Part shown: positions 1-9,122 of the stretch, piece by piece
Position numbering within the stretch: position 1 is the stretch's first letter
How the letters are laid out: every line of letters begins with the position of its first letter
From: Bacteroidaceae bacterium
GTDB lineage: Bacteria > Bacteroidota > Bacteroidia > Bacteroidales > Bacteroidaceae
Assembly (NCBI GenBank): GCA_017466065.1
Contig: JAFTUV010000011.1
Span: 1 to 45,638, forward strand
DNA: 45,638 bases
Direction: 5' to 3'
Notes under the pieces: model-generated
The model's database searches: none
The model's input: only the letters and a program-made list of their open reading frames with translations
What the model was told of the DNA's origin: nothing
Translations under genes and position numbers: made by a program

Positions 1-145
1 GAGCGGAGCGACGAGAAATCTGGATATCAGCATTGTTGAGATTTCTCACATTGACTTTTGCCCCTACGGGCGTCGACCGTTGGTTCGTTCGAAATGACAG
101 TTTCTTATCAGTTTTCTATTGGTGTAAAATTATATATAATTACCT
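1..145. repeat. Intergenic repeat family A, copy 1 (cut by window edge)
   Basis: This stretch recurs almost identically in inverted orientation at 21860-22003. I see one substitution and one single-base indel. No open frame is conserved between the copies, and both are intergenic. The fuller copy at 21905-22016 is bounded by inverted ends (GTCATTTCGA / TCGAAATGAC), so this is probably a small non-autonomous or palindromic repeat. The left end lies outside the window. Confidence 0.85.
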
Positions 146-276
146 TTCTTTTTTAAGGGCGTGTAGCGAGCTACATAACCGCAAAAAAGAAAGAAACAGA
201 CATTTTTGAATATAAAAATGGCGAAACATTCAGTTTCTATAAGAAAATATTTTTTAGAAATTCAAACAACTTCTTA
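145..276. repeat. Intergenic repeat family B, copy 1
   Basis: About 132 bp repeated directly and nearly identically at 38984-39116. It begins with a long imperfect hairpin: CTTTCTTTTTT pairs with AAAAAAGAAAG, around an inner GTAGC/GCTAC stem. It ends with the motif TTCAAACAACTTCTTA, which also occurs at 10717-10733. It abuts repeat family A, so two repeat families are joined here. Confidence 0.85.
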
Positions 277-299
277 GTCTGTTCTTTGCAATAAATCAT

Positions 300-331
300 A
301 AAAAAGGGCTGCACCCTTGCAGATGCAGCCC
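300..331 (-). terminator. Rho-independent terminator downstream of the DUF4301 gene
   Basis: On the minus strand an 8-bp stem (GGGCTGCA / TGCAGCCC, loop about 10 nt) is followed by a run of T residues (the A-run at 300-305 on the plus strand). It lies 125 nt beyond the stop of the minus-strand DUF4301 gene and is correctly oriented for it. Confidence 0.75.
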
Positions 332-455
332 AACCACATAAGAATATGAAAAACCTTAATAAAACCATCAGGTTTCCGAGGGCAAAAATAATAAACATCC
401 CCCAAGATTCAGTTTCTCATTTACATCTATTACATTCCTTTTTCAAGGTACCGGC

Positions 456-1970
456 CTACTGATGAACATCGCGCAAAAGGTCGTTCACAGTCTTCACAGG
501 GTTGAAGGTAACAAGCGGAACCTCAACAAAAATTGTATTCCAGTCACTCATAGCACCGTTCCAAAGACCGGGAAGCTCCATAGCCTTCAACTCGCGACCG
601 TTCTTCGATTTATGAGAAATAAAGCCTGTATTCTTGTCCACAAAATCGGGAAGATTGAATTTATCACCTTTATACCCTTTCACGGCACACACAAGGTCCA
701 CCGGATTAAAGTGTGTACCATTCTCGAACATAGCCTTCGATTCGGGGTTGTTCATATCAATCTGTGAGCTCTCCAATATCTGCAACGACACGGTGCCATC
801 CTGATTATAAGCAAGGAAGGGGCCTCCGCCGGGCTCACCCACATTCTTCACCATTCCGCACACACGCATAGGACGGTTCAGTTTCTTGCGCAGATAGAGC
901 ACAAGGTCGCAATCTTCGAGATTCTTTATATCCATATTGCGGCACATAAGGTCTTGTTGTACAAAGCGTACCATCTCCATCACCTGTTCGTGTGTGTAAC
1001 TACCGCTGTCTATGATGCGCAAATATTCGAATGCCTGTTTCTGTTTCTCCACAAGAATACCGGCAAGCAACTTCTTGTAGGTAACAGTGTCGGGCTTCAA
1101 ACGGTCGGGAACCACATTGTCGATATTCTTTATGAAGATAATATCGGCGTCAATGTCGTTGAGATTCTCTATGAGTGCACCGTGGCCGCCGGGACGGAAC
1201 ACCAATGCACCATTCTCGCGGAAGGGCTGGTTGTCGGCATCCACCGCAATAGTGTCGGTGCTCTGCTTCTGCTCCGAGAAACAAATATCGTATGTCACGC
1301 CGAACATCTCCTCGTAACGAGCCTTACACTCGGCAACAAGTTCTTGGAAGAGAGCCTTGTGATTGGGCGACACGGTAAAGTGAAGCTGCACCTTGCCGTC
1401 GGTTGCAGCATAGAGCGCACCCTCTACAAAATGCTCTTCGGCAGCAGTGCGTGCCGCATTGTCGTAGCTATGGAATTTAAGCAAGCCTTTGGGCAGGGAA
1501 CCATAGTTCATTCCTGTAAAATCGAGCAGATTGAACACAACATCCTTATATTTTCCTGCGGCAATAAGTTCTTTTATACCTGTGCCCTTATTTTTTGTAC
1601 AGGCAGAATCAAGGTCGGCAAAGAATGCAAACTTCTCGATATTGTCAAAGAAATTCTTTTCAAAATCGGTGGTAGGAACATCATACGAAGCACTCAAAAA
1701 TGAGAATAAATCCTTGAACATACGGCTCGCGGCACCCGACGCAGGAACAAACTTCAAAATCTTGTTACCGGCCGCACAGTATGCGTCCCAAGCAGCAAGA
1801 TAACCATCAATCTCGGCCGCCGAGGGAGCAATTACCCCCTTCTCGATAGTAGCCGCAGCTTCAATGGGTAAGAATGGGAAACCCGTTTTAAATGTTTGCA
1901 ACTGCTCGGCAACCTGTTGCACCGAAATACCTTTCTTCGCTAAAAATGTCTGATCGGCTTTACTTATCAT
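456..1970 (-). CDS. DUF4301 family protein
   Basis: A 504-residue soluble protein with no signal peptide or membrane segments. I recognise it as the DUF4301 family, common in Bacteroidetes and of unknown function. The N-terminal third contains FVPASGAASRMFKDL, which looks like a nucleotide or phosphate-binding loop. The middle contains VFRPGGHGALIENLNDID and IFIKNIDNVVPD, a glycine-rich stretch plus an acidic segment resembling nucleotidyltransferase-type proteins. That resemblance is my inference, not an assigned activity. Start: the ATG at 1970 gives the usual family N-terminus. A TATTTTTG promoter box lies 54 nt upstream. The gene is monocistronic and diverges from the relA-like gene, with a terminator at 300-331. 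Confidence 0.88.
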   Translation of the reverse strand: MISKADQTFLAKKGISVQQVAEQLQTFKTGFPFLPIEAAATIEKGVIAPSAAEIDGYLAAWDAYCAAGNKILKFVPASGAASRMFKDLFSFLSASYDVPTTDFEKNFFDNIEKFAFFADLDSACTKNKGTGIKELIAAGKYKDVVFNLLDFTGMNYGSLPKGLLKFHSYDNAARTAAEEHFVEGALYAATDGKVQLHFTVSPNHKALFQELVAECKARYEEMFGVTYDICFSEQKQSTDTIAVDADNQPFRENGALVFRPGGHGALIENLNDIDADIIFIKNIDNVVPDRLKPDTVTYKKLLAGILVEKQKQAFEYLRIIDSGSYTHEQVMEMVRFVQQDLMCRNMDIKNLEDCDLVLYLRKKLNRPMRVCGMVKNVGEPGGGPFLAYNQDGTVSLQILESSQIDMNNPESKAMFENGTHFNPVDLVCAVKGYKGDKFNLPDFVDKNTGFISHKSKNGRELKAMELPGLWNGAMSDWNTIFVEVPLVTFNPVKTVNDLLRDVHQ

Positions 1971-2023
1971 AGCTATAAAGTTTAAAATAGTTTAGAAGCT
2001 GTGTTAAAATTCACGCATTAGCG

Positions 2024-2031
2024 CAAAAATA
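2024..2031 (-). promoter_or_regulatory. Bacteroidetes -7 box (TATTTTTG) for the DUF4301 gene
   Basis: Minus-strand TATTTTTGCG fits the TAnnTTTG consensus. It lies 54 nt before the start codon in the divergent intergenic region. No clear -33 TTTG was found, so support is moderate. Confidence 0.45.
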
Positions 2032-2084
2032 TAAATAATTTCCTATAATTATCCTAAAAATGCATTTTTTTAAAAATGAAAAAT

Positions 2085-2092
2085 TATCTTCG
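2085..2092 (+). promoter_or_regulatory. -7 box (TATCTTCG) for the relA-like gene
   Basis: TATCTTCG is the TAnnTTCG variant seen before several genes in this window (also 4399 and 22789). It lies 60 nt before the preferred start codon at 2152. Confidence 0.5.
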
Positions 2093-2151
2093 CGGTAGAA
2101 AAGCACCATTTGACTGGTTGCATAAAGAGAACTACCGACAAAAAGAGAGCA

Positions 2152-4362
2152 ATGGATAGAACCGATATTTTTACACAGGAAGAAAAAAGAGAAATTCTTG
2201 AACTGAATGCTATTTTGCTAAAAAACATCGAAGGCGGCCTGCTTCCCACCGATTACCAGTTCATTAAAACAGAAATAGGGCGCGCTCTTGCCGATGGCAG
2301 GATTGTGCGCGATAGTTTCGGGTTCCACCCTGTGATAATAGATATGCAGACAGCGGCACTTGTGGGGCAAGAAATCGGGCATCACCGCGAAATAATGATA
2401 AGCATCCTGCTCAACCGCTGCGTGCAGCAAGGCGTAACAGACATTAAGGATATAAAAGCAAAATTCGGTGACAGCGTAACAAACATACTCACCAATCTCA
2501 CGCAAATAAACTCTCTCTATGCCAAAAGCCCCACGATAGAGAGTGAGAATTTCCGCAATCTGTTGCTCTCGTTCGCCAATGATATGCGCATAATACTCAT
2601 TATGATAGCAGCCCGTCTGGTATTGTTGCGCCGTCTTTTCAACCACGACGACAAGGAGGCACGCACACAGGTGGCAACCGAGGCTTCCAAGCTCTACATT
2701 CCGCTGGCCCACAAACTCGGCTTTTACAAACTAAAATCGGAAATGGAGGACCTTGTGATGCGATACACCGAGAGTGAGATTTATACCGAATTGAGCCGCA
2801 AGGTCGAGGAGACAGCCGCCTCGCGCGAAGACTACATTGCATCGTTCATAAAACCCATTGAGAAAAGGCTGAAAGCACTACCCCACCTCAAATACCGCAT
2901 TAAAGGGCGCACAAAATCAATCAACTCCATTTGGCAGAAGATGAAACGACAGCACCGCCCCTTTGAGCAGATATACGACCTTTTCGCCATACGCATAATC
3001 ATAGACAGCGAGCCACAGAACGAGAAAGGAGAATGTTGGCAGGTCTACTCCATTGTAGCCGACCAATACACACCCAACCCCCACCGTCTGCGCGACTGGC
3101 TGTCGGTGCCCAAGAGCAATGGTTACGAGTCGCTGCACACTACGGTGATGGGCCCCGAAGGTCGCTGGGTAGAGGTACAGATACGCACCGAGCGTATGGA
3201 CACCATTGCCGAGCACGGTCTTGCAGCCCACTGGCGTTACAAAGGAATAAAGAGCGAGAAAGGGCTCGACAACCTGCTCGCCTCCATACGCGACACACTG
3301 CAAAACCTGAGCGAGGAGGATGTAAACGACAATAAATTCAAGATGGAACTCTACAAGGACGAGATTTTCATCTTCACCCCCAAAGGCGACCTCTACCGTT
3401 TGCCAAAGGGAGCCACCATCCTCGACTTTGCATTCAGCATACACACAGGCCTCGGTTGCAAATGCACCGGTGCGCTTGTCAACGGACGCAACGTACCCAT
3501 TCGCCACATACTCAACAACGGCGACCAAGTGGAAATTATAACAAGTAACAGCCAAACTCCCAAGCAAGCGTGGCTCGCCATTGCCAAGACCGGTCGTGCC
3601 CGAGCCAAGATACGCCAAGCATTGAAAGAGATTACAGCCCGACAGGCCGACATTGCAAGGGAAATGCTCATACGCAAGTTCAAGAACCACAAGATAGAGT
3701 ATGACGAAGGTATGATGGACCACCTCATACGCAAGATGGGCTTTAAACGCCTCACCAACTTCTACCAATGTATGGCCGAGGGAGGCGTTGAAATAAGCGA
3801 GGTGCTGCGAAAGTATCAGGAACTAACAACGCCACAGAACGAAGGGAGCGAAATAACCCACAGTGCCAACGGCTACACTTACAGCAACGACATCGACACG
3901 GGCCGTTCGAGCGATGTTCTTGTAATAGAACGCAACCTTAAAGGGGTTGACTACAAACTGTCAAGATGCTGCAACCCCATCTTCGGTGACGAAATTTTCG
4001 GCTTTGTAACCATAAGCGGCGGAATTTCAATCCACCGCAAAGATTGCAGTAACGCCCCGGAACTGCGCGAGCGTTACCCCTACCGCATAATAGAAGCCCG
4101 CTGGAGCGACATTGACAAGAACGGAGCACTTTTCCCTGTAACACTCCGCATCGTGGGGCACGACGACATTGGAATTGTCAACAACATAACCTCAATAATA
4201 TCACAAGAGAAAGGAGTGATTATGCGCGGAATAAACATAGAGTCGCACGACACACTATTTTCGGGCAGCCTTTCCCTGCTCATCGACGACAATGCCAAAC
4301 TGCGCAAACTCATTGAAAAAATAGAGGGAGTCAAAGGGGTGAAACAGGTAAAAAGAGGTTAA
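2152..4362 (+). CDS. relA: RelA-type (p)ppGpp synthetase with degenerate hydrolase domain
   Basis: A long RelA/SpoT homologue (736 residues) that makes the alarmone (p)ppGpp from ATP and GTP/GDP. Order of domains: HD hydrolase-like domain (about 35-180), synthetase (about 230-350, with YDLFAIRI and VPKSNGYESLHT), TGS (DEIFIFTPKGDLYRLPKGAT), a Cys/His segment (SRCCNPIFGDE) and a C-terminal ACT domain. The hydrolase signature is lost: the usual HD pair after LL is N88-R89, and the usual ADRLHNMRTL reads AARLVLLRRL. I therefore infer synthesis without hydrolysis. The motif before the G-loop is RLRD, closer to the RXKD of bifunctional enzymes than to the EXDD of proteobacterial RelA. Start: ATG at 2152 is preferred to an in-frame TTG at 2110. 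The gene lies upstream of a DUF1573 gene. Confidence 0.93.
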   Translation: MDRTDIFTQEEKREILELNAILLKNIEGGLLPTDYQFIKTEIGRALADGRIVRDSFGFHPVIIDMQTAALVGQEIGHHREIMISILLNRCVQQGVTDIKDIKAKFGDSVTNILTNLTQINSLYAKSPTIESENFRNLLLSFANDMRIILIMIAARLVLLRRLFNHDDKEARTQVATEASKLYIPLAHKLGFYKLKSEMEDLVMRYTESEIYTELSRKVEETAASREDYIASFIKPIEKRLKALPHLKYRIKGRTKSINSIWQKMKRQHRPFEQIYDLFAIRIIIDSEPQNEKGECWQVYSIVADQYTPNPHRLRDWLSVPKSNGYESLHTTVMGPEGRWVEVQIRTERMDTIAEHGLAAHWRYKGIKSEKGLDNLLASIRDTLQNLSEEDVNDNKFKMELYKDEIFIFTPKGDLYRLPKGATILDFAFSIHTGLGCKCTGALVNGRNVPIRHILNNGDQVEIITSNSQTPKQAWLAIAKTGRARAKIRQALKEITARQADIAREMLIRKFKNHKIEYDEGMMDHLIRKMGFKRLTNFYQCMAEGGVEISEVLRKYQELTTPQNEGSEITHSANGYTYSNDIDTGRSSDVLVIERNLKGVDYKLSRCCNPIFGDEIFGFVTISGGISIHRKDCSNAPELRERYPYRIIEARWSDIDKNGALFPVTLRIVGHDDIGIVNNITSIISQEKGVIMRGINIESHDTLFSGSLSLLIDDNAKLRKLIEKIEGVKGVKQVKRG

Positions 4363-4398
4363 AAAAGGTAATTTCGAGGAATGTAGAAAATTATTCAC

Positions 4399-4406
4399 TA
4401 TCTTCG
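4399..4406 (+). promoter_or_regulatory. -7 box (TATCTTCG) for the DUF1573 gene
   Basis: TATCTTCG followed by CA, 19 nt before the ATG at 4425. It implies a short leader and independent transcription from relA. Confidence 0.5.
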
Positions 4407-4424
4407 CACCATAAAACAAGCACT

Positions 4425-4853
4425 ATGAAACAAACAATATTCATAATACTATTCACTCTCACCTGCGCAAGCAGCTTTGCACAGACCGAAAGGAAACTCG
4501 CCGATATTAAGTTCGAAGCAACCACATACGAAATGGGCACTTTCCCGGCCGACAGCGCCATTATAAAGTGTCAATTCATCTACACAAACACAGGCGAAGT
4601 TCCGTTGTACATTCATCAGGTGTTTACATCGTGCGGCTGCACCGAACGCAGTTTCAGCACAGCCCCCACAATGCCCGGCAAGAGCGATACTATTTTTGTC
4701 ACATACAATGGTACCAACAAGGCTCCCGGTTATGTGCGCAAGAGCATCACCGTGCATTGTAACACAAAGAAGGAGATGGTGAAACTCTACATTAAAGGCA
4801 ATATGCTACCGGCAAAAGTAACTCCGGTAGAGAGAGTGGAAGTTGAAGAATAA
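4425..4853 (+). CDS. DUF1573 domain protein, exported
   Basis: A 142-residue protein with a signal peptide (MKQTIFIILFTLTCASSFAQ, cleavage likely after the AQ). The single immunoglobulin-like domain typical of DUF1573 follows: KFEATTYEMGTFPADSAIIKCQF, then the signature VFTSCGCTERSFST and GKSDTIFVTYN. The CGC pair is typical of the family. The function is unknown, and the protein is probably periplasmic or surface-exposed. It sits 62 nt after relA with its own -7 box and ends before a strong bidirectional terminator. Confidence 0.88.
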   Translation: MKQTIFIILFTLTCASSFAQTERKLADIKFEATTYEMGTFPADSAIIKCQFIYTNTGEVPLYIHQVFTSCGCTERSFSTAPTMPGKSDTIFVTYNGTNKAPGYVRKSITVHCNTKKEMVKLYIKGNMLPAKVTPVERVEVEE

Positions 4854-4869
4854 CACATTTGCAGTATAT

Positions 4870-4920
4870 ATATTTACAATCAAAGGCGTGCAATAACAGC
4901 ACGCCTTTGATTGTAAATAT
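4870..4920. terminator. Bidirectional terminator hairpin
   Basis: A perfect 22-bp stem (4870-4891 with 4899-4920) and a 7-nt loop, between the convergent DUF1573 and M23 peptidase genes. AT-rich outer arms provide U-tracts in both directions. Confidence 0.85.
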
Positions 4921-4940
4921 CGGATAGTTATCACTGAATT

Positions 4941-6251
4941 TCACTCACGCGACAAAATATCCTTCTGCATCGACAGGCTGTCGGCAGCAACAGAATCGCA
5001 CAAAGCAATGCCTTTCAGACGAGTGACCAAAGAATCGCGCAGAAGTGCAAAAGCTGCCATATTACCCTCGGAAACAGGCTTCTTGGGCTGCGATTTTATG
5101 GTCAACGGGTTTATAGGCTTGCCATTCTCGTGCACACGAAAATCGAGGTGCGGACCGGTGGAAATACCGGTTGAACCCACATAGCCGATAACCTGCTTCT
5201 GCTTCACGGCATCACCCACCTTCAACCCTTTGGCAAAGCGCGACAAGTGCATATAAGTAGTTACATAAACACTATTGTGACGAATCTTCACATAATTGCC
5301 GCCACCACCCGCCTGATAAGCCTTTGCAATCACCTTACCACTGCCTATTGCATAGACCGGCGTTCCCACGGGGGCAGCATAATCCACTCCGTGATGTGCA
5401 CGATACCTTTTGAGCACAGGATGGAAACGGCTGTTCGAGAAGCGCGACGATATACGATAATAATCGAGCGGAGCTTTAAGGAAAGCCCCTTCGAGGCTGT
5501 TACCATCTATATTATAAAAAAGTTCCTCACCCTCCTGCACAAAGGGAATAGCATAGACTATGCTGTCCGATGCGCAGAACGAAGCTGCCAATATGCGATA
5601 GTTGTTAAGTGGCTCACCATTCACATACTCCTGTGAATAGATTACACGAAACTCGTCACCCTTCTGAATACCGAAAAAATCGACCGACCAACCGAAAATA
5701 TGTGACAGTTGCACCGCAAGCAACGGCGAAGCCCCACGTTCCTGCATAGCGACCCACAACGAAGTGTTAACCTCACCGGCAACCTCGCCCTCGCGCCATT
5801 CGGCAGGGTTCGCACCACGGCGGGCACGATAACCATCGGCAAGGTCGAACACAACATAACTCTTCACGCTCTCCTCGTAAACTAAATATCGGGGCAGTGC
5901 GGCACTGTCCTTTTCTGTGAGGAGCGCACACACCTGCCCGGGGCGCAAACGGCGAGCATCGAAAATAGAATCGGGGCATTGCGTTGTCAGGTCATATACC
6001 TGTCGCGCCGTGAAGCCAAAGCCATTAAGCAACTCGGCAAGTGTCTGGCGCGGTCGCAAAGTATCGTATCGCACATTGAAAAGCTCAATGGGCAAGCCAT
6101 ATTTCTTTACAGTATCCCGCACCTCCTCAACCGGTTCTTCGGGCTGTGGCCTTGTGGCATCAAAAAACGGGCACTCCGCCTGCAACAGCAGCAACGAAAG
6201 CAGGCAAACAACAACAGCAGCACCCACAAAAAACGCAACAAACTTCTTCAT
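4941..6251 (-). CDS. M23 family metallopeptidase, membrane-anchored (cell-wall hydrolase or activator)
   Basis: A 436-residue protein with an N-terminal membrane anchor or signal (KKFVAFFVGAAVVVCLLSLLLL). A periplasmic LysM/OapA-like region follows (LRPRQTLAELLNGFGF, RRLRPGQVCALL), then a C-terminal M23 domain. Zinc-site motifs are visible: RAHHGVDYAAPVGTPVYA (H and D) and HLDFRV, with MHLSRF between. This suggests an active LytM-type peptidoglycan endopeptidase, not a degenerate EnvC-like activator. It lies 19 nt downstream of the antiporter gene on the same strand and may be cotranscribed with it. Confidence 0.9.
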   Translation of the reverse strand: MKKFVAFFVGAAVVVCLLSLLLLQAECPFFDATRPQPEEPVEEVRDTVKKYGLPIELFNVRYDTLRPRQTLAELLNGFGFTARQVYDLTTQCPDSIFDARRLRPGQVCALLTEKDSAALPRYLVYEESVKSYVVFDLADGYRARRGANPAEWREGEVAGEVNTSLWVAMQERGASPLLAVQLSHIFGWSVDFFGIQKGDEFRVIYSQEYVNGEPLNNYRILAASFCASDSIVYAIPFVQEGEELFYNIDGNSLEGAFLKAPLDYYRISSRFSNSRFHPVLKRYRAHHGVDYAAPVGTPVYAIGSGKVIAKAYQAGGGGNYVKIRHNSVYVTTYMHLSRFAKGLKVGDAVKQKQVIGYVGSTGISTGPHLDFRVHENGKPINPLTIKSQPKKPVSEGNMAAFALLRDSLVTRLKGIALCDSVAADSLSMQKDILSRE

Positions 6252-6270
6252 CCCCTATTCAACGTAACCA

Positions 6271-7224
6271 TTAAGCATTGACAAGCAGATAGGCAGTATA
6301 TGCAACATAAGCCGCAACAAGCACCCCACCCTCGAAACGTGTAATAACACTCCGTCCACCGAAACGCGTCACAATATATATGAGCAGCGACGAAGCCAAC
6401 AGCACATAGTAATCGACAGAGCTGAACCCATCGAGCAGAATGGGAGTGATTGCAGCACTGCTACCAAGAATAAAGAATATATTGAAAATGTTGCTGCCAA
6501 TAACATTGCCGAGCGCAATAGCCGCATTACCCTTACGGGCAGCATTCACCGACACGGCAAGTTCGGGCAACGAACTTCCGGCCGACACTATGGTAATACC
6601 GATTACCGCCTCGGAAAGCCCAAGGGCAAGTGCTATATCCGTGGCACCATCCACAAAAATGTTACCGCCTAAAATGAGCCCGGCCAGTCCGCCGACAATA
6701 TACAGCAGAATTTTACCTGTCGGCAACAGCTCCACATCCTCCTCTTCGCTGCCATCCCCCTCGATGGTGAAAGTGTAGCGCAAGAACACAGCAAAGAAAC
6801 ATAGCAATATAAGCCCACCGTAACGTGTGATATACTCACCCGGAGCACCGCCTACCAACATACTGCCCGACACAAGCAACACAGCAATCGAAGCAAGCAG
6901 ATTGAACGGAATTTCGCGCGACTGCATTTTCGCACTGAACCTAATGGGAGTAATAAGAGCAGCAACACCAAGAATAAAAAGCCCGTTGAAAATGTTGCTA
7001 CCCACAATATTTCCCAAAGCTATGCCGGAGTTGCCTTTAACAGCCGCACCCACACTAATCACAAACTCGGGCAAAGAGGTACCCATTGCCACAATGGTGA
7101 GTCCTATCACAAGCTCACTAATTCTAAAACGGCGAGCCAATCCCGAAGCCCCCTTTGTAAGCCAGTCGGCTCCCAGAATAACCAGCGCCAATCCGGCGAC
7201 AAAATAAAAAACAGACAGAATCAT
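6271..7224 (-). CDS. Calcium/sodium antiporter (CaCA family, YrbG-like)
   Basis: A 317-residue inner-membrane exchanger from the ATG at 7224. The frame is open upstream to 7344, but the extra 40 residues are Cys/Arg-rich and unlike the family. The two inverted alpha-repeats are clear: GTSLPEFVISVGAAVKG followed by GNIVGSNIFNGLF, and GSSLPELAVSVNAARKG followed by GNVIGSNIFNIFF. About ten hydrophobic segments and an acidic central loop (GDGSEEEDVEL) match the family. Known role: exchange of Na+ or H+ for Ca2+. It is followed at 19 nt by the M23 peptidase. Confidence 0.93.
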   Translation of the reverse strand: MILSVFYFVAGLALVILGADWLTKGASGLARRFRISELVIGLTIVAMGTSLPEFVISVGAAVKGNSGIALGNIVGSNIFNGLFILGVAALITPIRFSAKMQSREIPFNLLASIAVLLVSGSMLVGGAPGEYITRYGGLILLCFFAVFLRYTFTIEGDGSEEEDVELLPTGKILLYIVGGLAGLILGGNIFVDGATDIALALGLSEAVIGITIVSAGSSLPELAVSVNAARKGNAAIALGNVIGSNIFNIFFILGSSAAITPILLDGFSSVDYYVLLASSLLIYIVTRFGGRSVITRFEGGVLVAAYVAYTAYLLVNA

Positions 7225-7333
7225 AATTAACAAATAATATGATTTCTTCCCCGGGAAGCTGCACTGCACCACCGGGGAAGCGTAAAATACCGCCCGACGG
7301 CACAACCGCCGCCCGCGGCACAAAGAGATACAA

Positions 7334-8080
7334 TTAAAATACAAGTTTCTCCACGAACGACGACCTATCGCCCACCTTGCCCTCTATAAAATAGACAATC
7401 GAGCCATCCTCGGCCACCTCGCTGTAACGGTAAATCTCCACAACATCACCGGCCTTAACCTCGTTGTTGAAATTAATCACAAGTTCCTTCAATCGTTTGT
7501 TATTTACCACATCGAGCTCGATGGCATTCATCGACCACTCGGTGTATTTCACATTATTAACGTGCCCTATCATATCAAGGTCACTGTAATTCACAGCGTG
7601 AGTCATCACGTGCACAGGCTCCACCTCCTTCGGCATTGCAATCTTGGCAGGCTGCTCAACTATAACATCTTCCTTGATACACTTCTCCTCATTCTGGGCA
7701 AGTTCGGGATATTTCGACAATCGTCGGGTATCAATGTCTATAACCAACCACGATGTTGTAGCCGAAATAAGTTTCTCGCTACCCTCTTTGTCGAACACCA
7801 CAAAGTCACGGAAAAACTGGAAGCCGTTAGCACCTTTGTGCCACGACTGTATGTTTATATTCTCCTTCCATTTAGGCAATTTATGGAACAATACCTGCAT
7901 TCGTGCAAGCACCCACGCCTTACGGGTTGTCTGCATCGAGTCGTAACCCACCCCAATAGCATCGGCGTGAATATTTGCAGCCTCTTGTGCATAATTAAGA
8001 AACGAGGCCGGCTTTAAAGTCGATGACATATCTACATCGAAACTGGGAATGCGCTTCACCGCGCTGTACTTTTCTACCAT
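7334..8080 (-). CDS. Acyl-ACP thioesterase
   Basis: A 248-residue double hotdog-fold protein. It hydrolyses acyl-ACP to release free fatty acids in the cytoplasm. Visible features: an N-terminal hotdog with AWVLARMQVLFHKLPKWKE and SWHKGANGFQFFRDF, then the second repeat with DMIGHVNNVKYTEWSMNA, where N and H match the FatA/FatB-type active site. It starts 20 nt after the stop of the LysR gene on the same strand, so the two are probably cotranscribed. Whether the regulator controls it cannot be read from sequence. Confidence 0.92.
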   Translation of the reverse strand: MVEKYSAVKRIPSFDVDMSSTLKPASFLNYAQEAANIHADAIGVGYDSMQTTRKAWVLARMQVLFHKLPKWKENINIQSWHKGANGFQFFRDFVVFDKEGSEKLISATTSWLVIDIDTRRLSKYPELAQNEEKCIKEDVIVEQPAKIAMPKEVEPVHVMTHAVNYSDLDMIGHVNNVKYTEWSMNAIELDVVNNKRLKELVINFNNEVKAGDVVEIYRYSEVAEDGSIVYFIEGKVGDRSSFVEKLVF

Positions 8081-8100
8081 AATTATATATAAATAACAAT

Positions 8101-9006
8101 TTAATCAAACCAATTCACAAGCCTGCGCTTCACCGCCTCCGTATTAAGCAGTATGTTTATAAACTCCCTCGCCGAAGCCTTTTTATAGGCCCCTTTGAGT
8201 GTGAGCAGCGAAGCCTGCATTGCATTGCCCGGCTCATCTATGGGCACAGCCTTGAAACGGGTGTTCCCAAAAACCGCCGATGTTGAAAGAATTGTCGCGT
8301 ATGTGCCGGAAGACACCATCTGCAACAGGATATTCGTTTCATTAAGCTCCAACCTCGACGAGAGTTGAAAATCCTTTCCCTCCATAAGTCTGTCGAGCAT
8401 ACTGCGGGCCTGCAACCCCGGCGACGGCAACACCAACTGGTGCGCTTGCAGCTCGGCAAGTTTCACCTTGCGGCGCGATGCAAGCGGATGCCCCTTATCG
8501 ACGACCAACGCAAGAGCATTCTCGAAAAGAGGCATAGCTTCAATATCGGGAGCCTCCATAAGCGGCTTATAAGAGAGAATAAAATCGACCTTGCGCTCCC
8601 GGAGCAGCACCAATAATTCCTGCACAGTCTTATAGCACACTTCGAGCCTTATGCCCGGGAAGGAACGCATAAATTGCATCAGTCCCTCGGTGAGCACCGT
8701 GCTTAAACTATAAGTGACACCCACACGCAAGGTGCCGGTCTTCACATTCTGCAAGTCGTTAAGACGCTGCACACTATCCTCGGCATCCTGTATCGTGCGC
8801 TTGGCAAAAGGGAGAAACTCCTCCCCAGCCTCGGTGAGCGATATATGACGGCTGTTGCGCAGAAAGAGAGTAAATCCAAGTTCAAATTCCAGTTGCTTTA
8901 TCTGCTGCGACAATGTACTTTGTGTTATAAAGAGGTGCTTCGCCGCCTCCGAAAAATTCAGATATTCGGCACTCTTTACAAAATATTTAAGTTGTCTTAA
9001 CTCCAT
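8101..9006 (-). CDS. LysR family transcriptional regulator
   Basis: A 301-residue regulator with an N-terminal winged helix-turn-helix (ELRQLKYFVKSAEYLNFSEAA, then ITQSTLSQQIKQLE). A type 2 periplasmic-binding-like effector domain follows from about residue 90 (LRVGVTYSLSTVLTEGLMQF). It lies downstream of the anion symporter gene and directly upstream of the thioesterase, all on the minus strand. TATCTTCG on the minus strand at about 9026-9033 could be its promoter. The effector is unknown. Confidence 0.9.
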   Translation of the reverse strand: MELRQLKYFVKSAEYLNFSEAAKHLFITQSTLSQQIKQLEFELGFTLFLRNSRHISLTEAGEEFLPFAKRTIQDAEDSVQRLNDLQNVKTGTLRVGVTYSLSTVLTEGLMQFMRSFPGIRLEVCYKTVQELLVLLRERKVDFILSYKPLMEAPDIEAMPLFENALALVVDKGHPLASRRKVKLAELQAHQLVLPSPGLQARSMLDRLMEGKDFQLSSRLELNETNILLQMVSSGTYATILSTSAVFGNTRFKAVPIDEPGNAMQASLLTLKGAYKKASAREFINILLNTEAVKRRLVNWFD

Positions 9007-9037
9007 TACATTCGGGATTTATGTGGCGAAGATAAAC

Positions 9038-9096
9038 AATCCGGCTCACATAACAGTCGTTTTTTCATTAAAAATTGACTGCTCGCGAGCCGGATT
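9038..9096. other. Inverted repeat between symporter and LysR genes
   Basis: A 10-bp perfect inverted repeat (AATCCGGCTC / GAGCCGGATT) separated by about 39 nt. It lies downstream of the symporter gene and overlaps the region just upstream of the LysR gene. It could be a weak terminator or a regulator-binding palindrome. The wide spacing makes the role uncertain. Confidence 0.4.
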
Positions 9097-9122
9097 ACCG
9101 TTTATTTATAAAACTCGGTCTT

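Noticed and set aside
2110..2151. Upstream TTG start for the relA-like gene
   Set aside because: Adds 14 atypical residues; ATG at 2152 gives the usual N-terminus.
7225..7344. 40-residue N-terminal extension of the antiporter
   Set aside because: Cys/Arg-rich, unlike the family and before the first membrane segment; ATG at 7224 is better.
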